Below are positions 35,651 to 44,852 of a stretch of DNA of 61,087 bases, piece after piece. Made by a program: the position numbers and the translations under genes. Each line of letters starts with the position of its first letter. Positions within the stretch are counted from its first letter, which is position 1. The notes under the pieces were generated by a model. It was not told the DNA's origin, ran no database searches, and saw only the letters and a list, made by a program, of their open reading frames with translations. The stretch comes from Ignavibacteriota bacterium. Its GTDB lineage: Bacteria > Bacteroidota > Ignavibacteria > UBA10030. The DNA is taken from NCBI GenBank assembly GCA_003170475.1, contig PMZI01000050.1, forward strand, positions 1 to 61,087. Reading direction: 5' to 3'.

Positions 35651-35697
35651 GATAAGCCTCTCTATGGTTTTGAATGCTTTCTGTAACCATTGCGTTA

Positions 35698-35742
35698 TAA
35701 GAAGAAAACCGGCTTCCGTTGTTCCCCGCACGAAAGCCGGGT
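35698..35742 (-). terminator. Hairpin upstream of the OmpA gene
   Basis: Stem CCGGCTT / AAGCCGG (35709-35715 with 35734-35740) followed on the - strand by TTTTCTTCTTAT. A candidate terminator for transcripts arriving from the short lmo0937-like gene, which would uncouple the OmpA gene from it. Confidence 0.65.
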
Positions 35743-35924
35743 GGGGATCCGCTACGCCACAACTATCGCACCGTATACGGTGTACCCCAAAACCCACTCA
35801 ATGCAGGCGCCTCCATCTCGCCCCAACAATCGCATGCAACAACACCGGAACAATGATTTGTTTTTCTTGATCCTAAACTTCTTTCTCTGCGAACGACACT
35901 CAACACGAACATGTGAATGAACTC

Positions 35925-36017
35925 TCAAATTGTGGATGTGAGAATCCCCACCAGCCACAGGATCAAGAGAGCGATTGCGACAACATACAGGACCTTCCTC
36001 TCGTCCTCTTTGGTCAT
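35925..36017 (-). pseudogene. Truncated lmo0937-like gene
   Basis: 30 codons: MTKEDERKVLYVVAIALLIL then WLVGILTSTI and TGA. It aligns with the first helix of the 49-residue protein at 31027 (LYTIAVILVVLWLVGLVSS). Reading past the TGA in the same frame continues EFIHMFVLSVV, where the intact protein has GGFIHVLLVIAIIVV, so a single in-frame stop appears to have cut the gene. It may still make a single-helix peptide. No clear ribosome site. Confidence 0.55.
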
Positions 36018-36054
36018 AAGTTCTTAACTGGTCGCACGCAACCCTCCGTTGAAA

Positions 36055-36447
36055 TCAAGGGCGGAAACCCAACGCCGCAGGAATCACTGACTGGCGCTTG
36101 GGCGGTTTGATCGCAATCGTGAACCTCGAATCGATATCCCTGACGCTCTTTCGGCCGCCAAGAAGCGCGTGCAGCTTGTAGACCCGTTCATCTAACTGCT
36201 TCGCCTGCACTTCCAGCTCGTCTACCCGGGGTGAAATCAGACTCAATTGTCGTCTCAAAAGGTCATTCTCTACCGCCAGCGTATTCAACGCGCGAGACCT
36301 GACCGCACTATCAACGGATGCATTCAATTTGATGACGCCAAAGAGAATGACGACCCCCAGGAGAACCCCTCCGATGGCGAACTTCGCCATGATCCACTTC
36401 GCTTCTACGAACGTTTGCAGTTTATCCGAATAAGAATACAGTCTCAC
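36055..36447 (-). CDS. Membrane-anchored coiled-coil protein resembling M23-peptidase N-terminus
   Basis: 130 residues from a GTG with AAGGAG 5 nt upstream. A short N-terminal segment, one membrane helix (FAIGGVLLGVVILFGVI) and then a coiled coil, NTLAVENDLLRRQLSLISPR-VDELEVQAKQLDERVYKL. This matches the N-terminal part of membrane-anchored M23 metallopeptidases of this group, but the LytM catalytic domain is absent and the protein ends in a short basic tail. It could be a shortened regulator of cell-wall hydrolases or a decayed gene. Confidence 0.65.
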   Translation of the reverse strand: MRLYSYSDKLQTFVEAKWIMAKFAIGGVLLGVVILFGVIKLNASVDSAVRSRALNTLAVENDLLRRQLSLISPRVDELEVQAKQLDERVYKLHALLGGRKSVRDIDSRFTIAIKPPKRQSVIPAALGFRP

Positions 36448-36552
36448 ATTGCTCCTTCATTGTTCTACACATGGGCGATGGTTCTTCGACGAGGGCAAGC
36501 ATTCACACGCACGAAGCCTTGTGCCTGCCCTTTCTTCAGAAGTACCGCACCC

Positions 36553-36714
36553 CTACACAAAGATATCTGCATCGTACTCTTTCACAGCATAGCGGAGTGA
36601 ATACCTGGCGTTCTTCGCCGCATGATAGATCCCGAGAATTGCCGCTCCACCTCCGATGAAGATGAAGCCAAACATCATTCTCAGCAGTTTCTTGTTGATG
36701 ATTGATTCTTTCAT
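36553..36714 (-). CDS. Small membrane protein
   Basis: 53 residues from the ATG at 36714 (GAGGGA 7 nt upstream). One hydrophobic helix (LLRMMFGFIFIGGGAAILGIY) between charged ends. Family not recognised. Confidence 0.55.
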   Translation of the reverse strand: MKESIINKKLLRMMFGFIFIGGGAAILGIYHAAKNARYSLRYAVKEYDADIFV

Positions 36715-36772
36715 TTCACAGTTCCCTCGATTCTTGTATATGGAGCCGAATCCACTTGTCACTCCTTGGTGC

Positions 36773-38170
36773 TCACTTCACAAGGATCAACTTCTTCGTC
36801 GATACGAACGACCCGGCTTCGAGGCGGTAGAAGTATACGCCGCTCATAAGATCGATCGGTTCTTTGCCGGTCCCAAAAGGCACCGTGTAGCTGCCGGCTT
36901 CCTGATAGCCGTTCACGAGCGTGGCGACTTCATTGCCGAGGATATTGTACACTTTGAGGGAAACCTGACCAGCCTTCGCAAGACCATATTGGATCCTCGT
37001 GGATGGATTGAACGGGTTCGGATAATTCTGATCCAATTCAAACGCAACTGGCACAGTCGATGAAGTCTGCTCGACAAACGTCGCAATTCCAGTGCCGACG
37101 GTAAATCCCGACGGCAATGAGGCTGATCCGCCACCCGAGGTCAAGTTGGTTACTGTGACCGTGCGCGCGCCAGCGATTGCCGCGGACGCTACGGTGATAT
37201 CTGCAGTGATCGATGTCGGACTGTTTACGACCGTACTGTTCACGGTAACACCAGCACCAAAATCCAACATGGTCACTCCAGTAGAAAAATTTGAACCAGT
37301 CACAACGACTTTAACACCGACACTGCCACGATTGACGGTAGTAAGTGAGACGGCCGTTATTGTCGGCATATTAAATGCAGTCGATGAGGATCCAGGATCA
37401 GTAACAGCGTTCGCGTCTAACGTGACTGCAGTCTGTGCCAATGCTCTCCCATTGAATGATGCCCCTGTGCTAATCGCGATATTTGTCTGACAGAGGACGA
37501 TTCCACTCATTGCAGCAGTCGTTCCAACAGTGACCTTGCCGGACACCTGCCAAAAGATGTTAGCAGCCTGGGCACCACCGCTAAGATTCACAGCAGCACC
37601 GTTAGCCACGACCAGATCTTGCGCTATTTGGAAGATCCAGACATCAGTGGAACTGCCAGATATGGTAACACCGCCAGCAGAGACCAGGACCCCTGTACCC
37701 CACTTGTAAACACCGCGGGTGAGGGTCTTCCCCGTAAGATCTCCGGCATACAATTCAACAAAATTTGATGATCGTCCAGCTGCGTCTGTAAATGCAGTCC
37801 CCATGTCACCGATGGCCGTAGTCATCTTCGCCGGAGTTGGAGTTGTATAGTCAGAAGCATATGCTCTTCCAGTAACCAAAGAGGATGTAGCAAATGTGTT
37901 CGAGGCATCTTTGATCAATCCAAATCCCGTCATGTAAGTCGCGGCCACCGGACTGACGCCAATATCTCCGGTAATATGGGTGACACCAGTGGTTGAAATT
38001 CCTGATTGTGCCAAAACCACAAAACTGCCGGCTGTTCCAAGAGTCACCGGGTACGGCGACGGTTGAGACAAGGCAATGGCTGGAATCATCAAAGCAACCG
38101 TCAGAATCGCTCCGAGGAGAAGCGTCCATCGGTCTAAGGTGCCTGTTGTGTGTGTTGAACAAGTTTTCAT
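36773..38170 (-). CDS. Ice-binding-fold (DUF3494) protein with IPT domain and type IX sorting tail
   Basis: 465 residues. Signal peptide ends AIALSQ. Residues ~42-270 are a DUF3494 beta-helix: LGTAGSFVVLAQSGIS, HITGDIGVSP, GVYKWGTGV, GGAQAANIFWQVSG and IALSTGASFNGRALAQ-type turns (here IAISTGASFNGRALAQ). Residues ~275-365 are an IPT/TIG Ig-like domain (VTGSNFSTGVTMLDFG). After a linker come ELDQNYPNPFNPSTRIQYGL and an SGVYFYRLEAG tail, a clear type IX secretion sorting domain. DUF3494 members bind ice or serve as adhesins. A second copy of this fold ends the gene at 40418-43705. Confidence 0.93.
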   Translation of the reverse strand: MKTCSTHTTGTLDRWTLLLGAILTVALMIPAIALSQPSPYPVTLGTAGSFVVLAQSGISTTGVTHITGDIGVSPVAATYMTGFGLIKDASNTFATSSLVTGRAYASDYTTPTPAKMTTAIGDMGTAFTDAAGRSSNFVELYAGDLTGKTLTRGVYKWGTGVLVSAGGVTISGSSTDVWIFQIAQDLVVANGAAVNLSGGAQAANIFWQVSGKVTVGTTAAMSGIVLCQTNIAISTGASFNGRALAQTAVTLDANAVTDPGSSSTAFNMPTITAVSLTTVNRGSVGVKVVVTGSNFSTGVTMLDFGAGVTVNSTVVNSPTSITADITVASAAIAGARTVTVTNLTSGGGSASLPSGFTVGTGIATFVEQTSSTVPVAFELDQNYPNPFNPSTRIQYGLAKAGQVSLKVYNILGNEVATLVNGYQEAGSYTVPFGTGKEPIDLMSGVYFYRLEAGSFVSTKKLILVK

Positions 38171-38275
38171 ATACTCTCCTATAGTGTAAGTGAACTGTAC
38201 TGCTCACCAGCTGATCGTTGATTCCATGTTGTGATGAAACAAATCGCTACGAGCTGAATCCGTCTGCCGACGAAC

Positions 38276-40228
38276 TCAGTCGGGGACGATATCGATGATT
38301 ACTGTTCTATTGTAAAATCGTTCTTCCGGGAAGTAATTGTCGAACGGCGCATATTGGAGATTCTCGCCATACCCGAACGTTTCAAATGTGATCCCGTGTT
38401 TTCCGCTGCTGGTGATTGCGCGTTCGATGATACCACGTGCATCCTCGACTCGTTCGCGGGAGAGATTGTCGTTATATGCTTCCTCTCCTATGATGTCCGT
38501 ATGACCGTGGATAATGACTTTGCCGTTCTCCGGAATGAGCGGTGTAACAACCTCTGTGAGGAACTTCTCGTAGCTCGCTATCGTCTTCGATCGGTCGAAC
38601 TCAAAGAGAATGCTGTACCGCACAGCCTCTTTCACAGCTACTTCTCTGCGGACCAGCTGGAACGATCCATCTTTCCTCACATATTTTCCGAGTTTCGTAT
38701 CTCCCAGCATTGCGACCTTGTAGTCGCCCTGGGAACGATCACCAAGGATGGTGTTCCCCGAGATGCCTTCCTGGTCTCGTGTGAATGGTCCGTACCGCTG
38801 AACCTTTCCTTGTTCATCCGTGATTTCCAACGACCACGATGCGAGCACTTCTTTTGCCCCGGCGACATTGAAAAGAACCTGACCGTCAAGAGGGTCTTCC
38901 ACGACGGTAACGATTTGCACCGGTTTCAGCATGTAGTGTGGACCACCCCCCACCTCTATCATCATCTCAGGCGAAGTGCTCTCAATATCAACCCGGCGAT
39001 CTCCAGCCCGGACAAGAGCAAGTTCTTTTGTGGCACCCGGCACTTCTGACGGAAGTTTTGGTTTGTCTCGTCCTTCTGTCGATATCCTCGAGCCATCAAT
39101 TCCAAAGACGTCAACGAGATATTTCTTGATCGTCTCCGCCCTTGCTTTGCCGTGGGCCGGTCCGTTCTCGGACGCCCCACTAAGCATAATGGCAGTCCCG
39201 GGATTTCTTTTCATTCGATCACCGACGATATTCAGGACGTTGTAGTACACAGTCATCTGTCGCAGTGAGCGACCGGTCATGTTGATCGGCTGAACTTCCT
39301 GCAACTGTTCCTCCTTGAAGTTTGCCGCCTGGTCTTTCGTCAGCGCAACATATCGAATCGGCAACTCAGCCGATCCTGCATCGAAGAACACATAATTGCG
39401 TAGCGGGAACGTCTCCCGTACCCTTCGCTTCGCGGGTACGCCCTTTGGTGCACGAACCGAAAACTGGACGTCACGCTCGATAACGGCGGGAATTTCCGCA
39501 GGCATCACTCGCGAAACGATCGCCCCACTTCCAAACTTGATTGCGGCGCCTAAGCGCACAGTCGTTATTCCCCAGCTCTCCGTCGAGCGCGGCCCTTCCA
39601 CGTCTGGTAGGAACGAAACAAACGGCGCAACATTGATCTGAGTGGCGGCGTTTTCCGACATGAGTGGAATATCCCAGCCCATGCCAACCTGCGCCGAGAG
39701 GGTGGCCGATTGCATGTAACTCCAACTACCCTCAGCACGGTACCCTGGGTTCCCTTGGTGTGTATAGGTAAATTCATTTCCGAGATTGATGTTCAACACC
39801 GGTCCGGCATAGAGATAGAACCCGGATGAAAATGGTGCAATACGCAAGCTCGGCTCGATGGTAAGATACCTGATGTCCGTGGAGAGCCAGTCGGGACAAC
39901 TGTTGCAAGGGCTTGTCATTTTATCGAATGATCCGCTCCGGTCATCGAATCCCACCTGAAGAATGCCACCCCACACCGGGCCGGGGCGATATTCCAGGAG
40001 AAGTCCTGCATTGAGCGCTGCTCCGTCCCCATTACGAAACGGGCCTCCTGTTGTGACCGTGGAACTCAGAATCTGAACCGCTCCATTGTAGTAGTTCAGG
40101 TTCAAGCCGCCCGTTACGCCATACCACCAGACGGGCTGCGCTCTCTGAATCTCCTGCGCGAACACAGTTGTGTTGGCGCACACCAGTATCAAACCACTGA
40201 TGATGATTATTTTGAGCCAATTGTTCAT
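38276..40228 (-). CDS. OmpA-family outer-membrane protein with large N-terminal domain
   Basis: 650 residues from the ATG at 40228 (AAGGAG upstream, signal peptide ending TVFAQ). A barrel-like domain occupies ~25-250, then an unusual middle of ~260 residues that includes a second OmpA-like segment (GTAIMLSGASENGPAHGKARA, then FGIDGSRISTEGRDKP). The true C-terminal OmpA domain (~530-650) carries YSILFEFDRSKTIAS, IIHGHTDIIGEEAYN and FGYGENLQYAP. It is predicted to anchor the outer membrane to peptidoglycan. It lies between the two DUF3494 genes on the same strand. Confidence 0.9.
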   Translation of the reverse strand: MNNWLKIIIISGLILVCANTTVFAQEIQRAQPVWWYGVTGGLNLNYYNGAVQILSSTVTTGGPFRNGDGAALNAGLLLEYRPGPVWGGILQVGFDDRSGSFDKMTSPCNSCPDWLSTDIRYLTIEPSLRIAPFSSGFYLYAGPVLNINLGNEFTYTHQGNPGYRAEGSWSYMQSATLSAQVGMGWDIPLMSENAATQINVAPFVSFLPDVEGPRSTESWGITTVRLGAAIKFGSGAIVSRVMPAEIPAVIERDVQFSVRAPKGVPAKRRVRETFPLRNYVFFDAGSAELPIRYVALTKDQAANFKEEQLQEVQPINMTGRSLRQMTVYYNVLNIVGDRMKRNPGTAIMLSGASENGPAHGKARAETIKKYLVDVFGIDGSRISTEGRDKPKLPSEVPGATKELALVRAGDRRVDIESTSPEMMIEVGGGPHYMLKPVQIVTVVEDPLDGQVLFNVAGAKEVLASWSLEITDEQGKVQRYGPFTRDQEGISGNTILGDRSQGDYKVAMLGDTKLGKYVRKDGSFQLVRREVAVKEAVRYSILFEFDRSKTIASYEKFLTEVVTPLIPENGKVIIHGHTDIIGEEAYNDNLSRERVEDARGIIERAITSSGKHGITFETFGYGENLQYAPFDNYFPEERFYNRTVIIDIVPD

Positions 40229-40417
40229 GTTCGTCTCTCCTTGTGTGAACGATCGATTTTGAATCATACCCGCACTCCCTTCAACATTATTCCTGATCTT
40301 TTCCTCGTACTCGCACAACCCGGGGGGTAGCTTCTCCCCTGCAGTCACTTTCCAAGCTGACCCCCCGCGTCATGCTGCTTCGATCTCGAAGTGTGTCTGT
40401 TCCATTCACTCTCGTGA

Positions 40418-43400
40418 TTATGGAAGAACAATGATGCTGTGATCCAACGAAACCTGTCCGGCTGCTGGCCCTTGTATGAGCGCCCTGCCATCCAACCTGG
40501 CACCTGTCAGGAGCGAGATAGAGGTGCTGGCGATAATTGTTCCCTTCATCTTGGAATTAGTACCAAGAGTGACAGCAGATCCAGCTGACCAATACACATT
40601 CGCCGCCTGAGCACCATTTGTCAAAACCACCTCACTTGTGCTCTGTGTTGTGATAGAAGTTGCACTGCGAATGACAAAGACAGCATTGCTATTACCCTGT
40701 GCATCCAAGTACAAGAAACCACCCGGAGAGATTTGAAGAGAGGTCCCTGACTCATAGAGACCCGGAACCAGTGTCAGCCCGTTGATATTTCCTGAGATCG
40801 GAGTTGGGGTTCCACGTACGGCAGCAACCGCATCGAGATAGGCAGCTTGCGCATCGTTCTTCGCCGCAATCAGCATTGCAGGCGTAGGAATTGCATCGTC
40901 AGCTGCGAATATGGTTCCGGTCACTTCTGGAAGCGTGAGGCCCGTGATGGACGACCTGGCGCCTGGACTTATTCCAACATCTCCTGTAATTGCTGAAGTA
41001 GGAATGTTGGTGATCGCAGAGTTAGACAGAATTGCGAATCGTGCTGATGATCCAAGATTGACCGATGCTTGACCTACGGGCCCTGATCCTGCACCCGTGG
41101 TGAAGTTCCAGACGTAGTTGCTCGCCAGCGCATTCCCTGCAAGATCCTTGGTCCCGGTGATGCCGCCTTTGATTGTACCGGTATAGGTCGTGTTCGCTGC
41201 GAATGCACTCGCCGGTGTAAAGGTCACAGTGTTCGCGCCGTTAGCATAGCTGACTGTTCCTGTGACAGCAGCTCCGCCAAGTCCGGTCAGCGAAACGGTT
41301 GCCGTAGAGATGGTTGACTGATCCATCGCCTCACTGAAGATTGCGGTGACGATCTTGTTGAGAGCCACGCCCGTTGCAGTGTTTGCAGGGTCAGTCGAAA
41401 GCACGGTGGGTGGTATGACGTCTGCGGCAGTTGCTGTGGTAAAGGTCCAGACGTAGTTATTTGTTAATGCATTACCCGCGAGATCCTTCACGCCGGTGCT
41501 GATCGTGGCAGTATAGACTGTGTTGGCTGTAAGATTGCCTGACGGTGTAAAGTTTGCAGTCGTCCCCGCGTACGTCACAGCCCCGGGAATCGATGTAGCC
41601 CCTTGCCGCAAAGTGAATCCGGACGTGATTGTTGAAGGATCCATCACCTCACTGAAGATTGCTGCAATCTTCTTGTTGAGAGCTACGCCTGTTGCATTGT
41701 TGGCTGGGTCTGTGGAAATCACCGTCGGCGGAGTAACGTCGGCCGTTGTACCGGTGGTGAAGTTCCACACATAGTTCGTCGTTAGCGCATTACCTGTCGT
41801 GTCCATGGCTGCAGTACTCATCGTCGCAGTATAAGCGGTGTTCGCTGTGAGGCTGCTTGCCGGTGTAAAGGTTGCTGTCGTGCTGGTGTTGGTCACCGTG
41901 CCTAAGACCGACGTTGTGCCCTGCTTAAGCGTAAACGTTGTGGCGCTCAGCGTTGACTGGTTCATCGGCTCACTGAAGGTTGCGACGATCTTCTTGTTGG
42001 GAGCTACGCCTGTCGCATTGTTAACTGGGTCTGTGGAAATCACCGTCGGCGGAGTAATGTCTGCGGGTGCACCGGTGGTAAATGTCCACACATAGTTGCT
42101 CGCAAGTGCATTCCCGGCCAGATCCTTCGCCGCTGTGGTAATGGTCCCCGTGTACGTTGTGTTTGGAGCAAGAGTGTTTGTCGCTACGAACGTCGCAGTG
42201 AAACTCGCTCCGGCATACGTCACTAATCCCGCGACGGGAGTGACACCGGGCCCTGTCACCGTAAAGGTGGAGGAAATAATCGTCAGCGGATCCATCGCCT
42301 CGCTGAAGGTTGCAGTGATGATCTTGCCGGCAGCTGTCCCGCTCGTTTTCGTGAGCTTAGCACCAGAACCATTACGAGTTGAGCCGCCTGGAGTCACTTT
42401 GCTGAGTGGAACACCCGTTGCATTATTTGCAGGGTTTGTGGAAATGACTGCTGGCGGAGTAATATCTGGAGCTGCACCTGTGGTAAATGTCCATACGTAG
42501 CTACTTGCCAACGCATTTCCTGCCGTGTCCTTAGCTCCAGTGCTTATCGTCGCAGTATACGTGGTATTCGCTGCGAGACTGCTTGCCGGAGTGAAGGTCG
42601 CAGTTGTGCTGGTGTTGGTTACCGTACCTAAGACCGACGTTGAGCCTTGCTTGAGGGTAAGCGTTGTGGCATTCAGCGTTGATTGGTTCATCGCCTCACT
42701 GAAAGTCACGGCGATGTTCTTGTTGAGAGCTACACCTATCGCATTATTAGCAGGGTCTGTGGAAGCCACTGTCGGCGGAGTAATATCTGGCGCTGCACCG
42801 GTGGTAAAGCTCCACACATAGTTGCTTGCCAGTGCATTTCCTGCCAGGTCTTTCGCCCCCGTGGTAATGGTGCCTGTATAGACTGTGTTCGGCACGAGAG
42901 TATTTACTGCAATGAAGGTCGCAGCGAAGCTTGGTCCGGCATAGGTAACTAATCCCGTAACCGGAGTGACTCCGGGTCCTGTCACCGTCATGGTGGAGGA
43001 GGTGATCGTGAGAGGATCCATTGCTTCACTGAAGGTCGCCGTGATGACCTTGCCTGAAGCCGTACCGTTTATCTTGTTGAGCACAGCACGTATGACACTC
43101 TGAGCAAAGCCCGTTGGAGACACCTTGCTTAGAGAAACCCCTGTTGCATTATTTGCAGGGTTGGTGGAAATCACCGTTGGCGGAGTAATGTCTGGCGCTA
43201 CACCCGTGGTAAAGGTGCACCCATTGTTGTTTACAAGAGCGTTGCCCATCAGATCTTTCACGCCGTTCGTACCACCTTTGATGACGTATGTGTAGGTCGT
43301 GCTTGCTGCGAGACTGCTTGCGGGCGTGAAGGTTGCAATGTTTGTAGCGCGCACATAGGTGACCGTTCCTGAGACGGGCGCTCCACCTGATCCCGTCAAA

Positions 43401-43705
43401 GTAAATGTGGCCGTGGTCACAGTTGATGAGTCCATGGGTTCGCTGAAGGTCACATTGATTTTTGAGTTGAGGGTTACACCCGTGGCACCACAATTAGGAA
43501 TTACGAGGCTCACGACCGGAGGAGTGTTGTCGCACACACCGAGGACACCATCTTCGCGATCTTTGCATCCAACCATGAACACGACGAAGAGTACAGCCGC
43601 GGTCAGACCTGCTGAAATCGTAATGCCGAGGTGTCCCCGAATCATCCGAGAGAAGTGCGCCCATCGGCTCAAAGCGGTTGTTGGGTTTGTTGTTGAAGAA
43701 TTCAT
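40418..43705 (-). CDS. Giant Ig-repeat (Big_5) protein ending in an ice-binding fold
   Basis: 1095 residues from the ATG at 43705 (AGAGGGA upstream). The N-terminal hydrophobic segment ends VFMVGC and could be a lipobox, though the leader is long. Seven SbsA-like/Big_5 domains of ~100-130 residues follow; each starts (D)ITPPTVISTxPANNATGV and includes a TFSEAM-type strand and a YVWTFTTGA end. Two copies carry an insertion rich in Ser/Thr/Gly. The last ~210 residues are DUF3494: LGSSARFAILSNSAI, SAITGDVGISP, GGFLYLDAQGNSNAVF, MKGTIIASTSISLLTGAR. A surface adhesin or ice-binding protein with a stalk of repeats is likely. Confidence 0.92.
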   Translation of the reverse strand: MNSSTTNPTTALSRWAHFSRMIRGHLGITISAGLTAAVLFVVFMVGCKDREDGVLGVCDNTPPVVSLVIPNCGATGVTLNSKINVTFSEPMDSSTVTTATFTLTGSGGAPVSGTVTYVRATNIATFTPASSLAASTTYTYVIKGGTNGVKDLMGNALVNNNGCTFTTGVAPDITPPTVISTNPANNATGVSLSKVSPTGFAQSVIRAVLNKINGTASGKVITATFSEAMDPLTITSSTMTVTGPGVTPVTGLVTYAGPSFAATFIAVNTLVPNTVYTGTITTGAKDLAGNALASNYVWSFTTGAAPDITPPTVASTDPANNAIGVALNKNIAVTFSEAMNQSTLNATTLTLKQGSTSVLGTVTNTSTTATFTPASSLAANTTYTATISTGAKDTAGNALASSYVWTFTTGAAPDITPPAVISTNPANNATGVPLSKVTPGGSTRNGSGAKLTKTSGTAAGKIITATFSEAMDPLTIISSTFTVTGPGVTPVAGLVTYAGASFTATFVATNTLAPNTTYTGTITTAAKDLAGNALASNYVWTFTTGAPADITPPTVISTDPVNNATGVAPNKKIVATFSEPMNQSTLSATTFTLKQGTTSVLGTVTNTSTTATFTPASSLTANTAYTATMSTAAMDTTGNALTTNYVWNFTTGTTADVTPPTVISTDPANNATGVALNKKIAAIFSEVMDPSTITSGFTLRQGATSIPGAVTYAGTTANFTPSGNLTANTVYTATISTGVKDLAGNALTNNYVWTFTTATAADVIPPTVLSTDPANTATGVALNKIVTAIFSEAMDQSTISTATVSLTGLGGAAVTGTVSYANGANTVTFTPASAFAANTTYTGTIKGGITGTKDLAGNALASNYVWNFTTGAGSGPVGQASVNLGSSARFAILSNSAITNIPTSAITGDVGISPGARSSITGLTLPEVTGTIFAADDAIPTPAMLIAAKNDAQAAYLDAVAAVRGTPTPISGNINGLTLVPGLYESGTSLQISPGGFLYLDAQGNSNAVFVIRSATSITTQSTSEVVLTNGAQAANVYWSAGSAVTLGTNSKMKGTIIASTSISLLTGARLDGRALIQGPAAGQVSLDHSIIVLP

Positions 43706-43770
43706 GGGTCCCTCTGTAGTAAGGTGGATGGATGACAACTACATTTCTGTGTCGAGGATCGTACATCTGT

Positions 43771-44079
43771 TCAAGATCGTGGTTGTCTTCTTGATGATGT
43801 TTTTGCTTTCACCGAAACTTCGCTTGACTTCTTTTTCTTCGCCTTCATGGATTTTTGTGATCTCATGAGTTTGGCGTTGGACTTCTTAAGTTTTTTGAAC
43901 TCGGCAACATGTCTCCTGGCATCCTCCTTGGCAACACCGTATTTCTCCTGGAGAATTCCCACGAGCTGCTCGTGCTTCCCCGCGATGGCGGCAAGTTCGT
44001 CGTTCATGACTTTGCCCCAATGGTGTACCGCCTTACCTCTTCGTTGCTTCCACTGTCCTTCAACCCGATCCCAGTTCAT
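43771..44079 (-). CDS. CsbD-family stress protein (copy 2)
   Basis: 102 residues from the ATG at 44079 (GAAAGGA upstream; the first ATG in the frame, 9 codons earlier, would overlap the ribosome site). Opens MNWDRVEGQWKQRRGKAVHH, then the helical body ELAAIAGKHEQLVGILQEKY and a basic Lys/Ser tail. Same design as the copy at 9600-9911, about 60% identical by eye. Copy E of the 55-bp motif lies 93 nt upstream in the same orientation. It begins the long - strand block. Confidence 0.9.
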   Translation of the reverse strand: MNWDRVEGQWKQRRGKAVHHWGKVMNDELAAIAGKHEQLVGILQEKYGVAKEDARRHVAEFKKLKKSNAKLMRSQKSMKAKKKKSSEVSVKAKTSSRRQPRS

Positions 44080-44172
44080 TGTCCAAGTTCCTTTCATCTC
44101 AAGCATGCATCAGCAGAGGTTACGACAGATTGCTCATCAGAGGGAATCCCCTCTCAAACGTGAAAAAGTATA

Positions 44173-44227
44173 GCGATGATTATGTCGAGGCGTAATCGCC
44201 CGAAGGGATGAAAGAATAGCTAATCCT
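44173..44227 (-). promoter_or_regulatory. 55-bp ECF-type promoter motif, copy E
   Basis: Most diverged copy, but aligns end to end without gaps: GGATTAG (columns 2-8), CATCC (18-22), GGGCGATT (27-34), CGACA (41-45) and AATCATC (47-53). Faces the csbD-like gene at 44079. Confidence 0.6.
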
Positions 44228-44455
44228 TTTTCAAGGATGAAGTGCGTTTTGTTGTGCCGGGCACCTGGCCGGATGACTGTGGGAAGGTCATCCTGTTCAT
44301 CGGCAGATCGTTGTGAAACGGCCAAAGGAAGTTCTTGTGTCGCTTCTCGTTCGTACTATGAGGAAACATGATGCAATGGCGCTCAAATCACCTCTTCACC
44401 TATCATCCTTCTCTCTCCGGCAGGTTCTGAAACACAACAATTGCCCCTCTCAACA

Positions 44456-44510
44456 AGGATTAATTACTTTATCATCCTTTTGAGCTATTTCCGGTTGACA
44501 AAACCATCAG
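44456..44510 (+). promoter_or_regulatory. 55-bp ECF-type promoter motif, copy C
   Basis: GGATTAA (2-8), ATCATCC (16-22), TTTTGAGCTATT (23-34), TTGACA (40-45), CATCAG (50-55). Ends 69 nt before the ytxH-like ATG. Confidence 0.72.
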
Positions 44511-44579
44511 TAAGTTTCAATGCCTCAGGAGAGACTGTTGCTAACGGACAATTCTGATTAACAAAAGAGGAGTGAAACC

Positions 44580-44852
44580 ATGAGTGCAGGAAGAGTATTA
44601 CTCGGAGTAGTTGCGGGCGCCGCCGCCGGTGCCATAGTGGGAATGATATTTGCTCCGGCAAAAGGCTCCGCGACGAGAAAAAGGATAGCCCAGAGGGGCA
44701 CAGATTACGCGGAAGAGGCAAAGGAAAAGTTCAGCGAATACATCGATGCCCTGGCTGAGGAATATGACACCGTCAAAGAGGGCGCGATGGATTGGGCAGA
44801 GAAGGGAAAAGACAAAGCTGTCTCGGTCGCACGGTCAAAACATTTGAAATGA
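44580..44852 (+). CDS. YtxH-domain stress membrane protein
   Basis: 90 residues. Opens MSAGRVLLGVVAGAAAGAIV then GMIFAPAKGSATRKRI, the Gly/Ala-rich YtxH membrane segment and APxxG turn, followed by an amphipathic helix with an acidic/basic periodicity (EEAKEKFSEYIDALAEEYD). GAGGAG precedes the ATG. YtxH proteins are stress-induced membrane proteins without known enzymatic role. Carries copy C of the 55-bp motif upstream. Confidence 0.88.
   Translation: MSAGRVLLGVVAGAAAGAIVGMIFAPAKGSATRKRIAQRGTDYAEEAKEKFSEYIDALAEEYDTVKEGAMDWAEKGKDKAVSVARSKHLK

Larger units (their letters stand above)
44080..44579. promoter_or_regulatory. Divergent promoter region with two copies of the motif
   Basis: 500 nt between the csbD-like gene (-) and the ytxH-like gene (+). 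It contains copy E facing left and copy C facing right, 228 nt apart. This is the only point where the two major transcription blocks diverge. Between the copies nothing coding was found; a direct repeat of the CATCCTT element (44232-44237 on - and 44404-44410 on +) may be a weak extra site. Confidence 0.55.

Noticed and set aside
40310-40345. Partial similarity (AGCTA, CCC, TTG) to the 55-bp motif upstream of the OmpA gene
   Set aside because: Needs a gap and lacks GGATTAA, CATCC and AATCATC blocks.
41520-42821. Several hydrophobic + strand frames within the Ig-repeat gene
   Set aside because: They recur in register with the repeats and are antisense shadows of the same domain.
41080-43560. 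Repeats suggestive of an array
   Set aside because: They are ~300-nt coding repeats for Ig-like domains, not short spaced CRISPR repeats.
44401-44440. Second TATCATCCTT just upstream of copy C
   Set aside because: Only this block matches; the following 30 nt do not.
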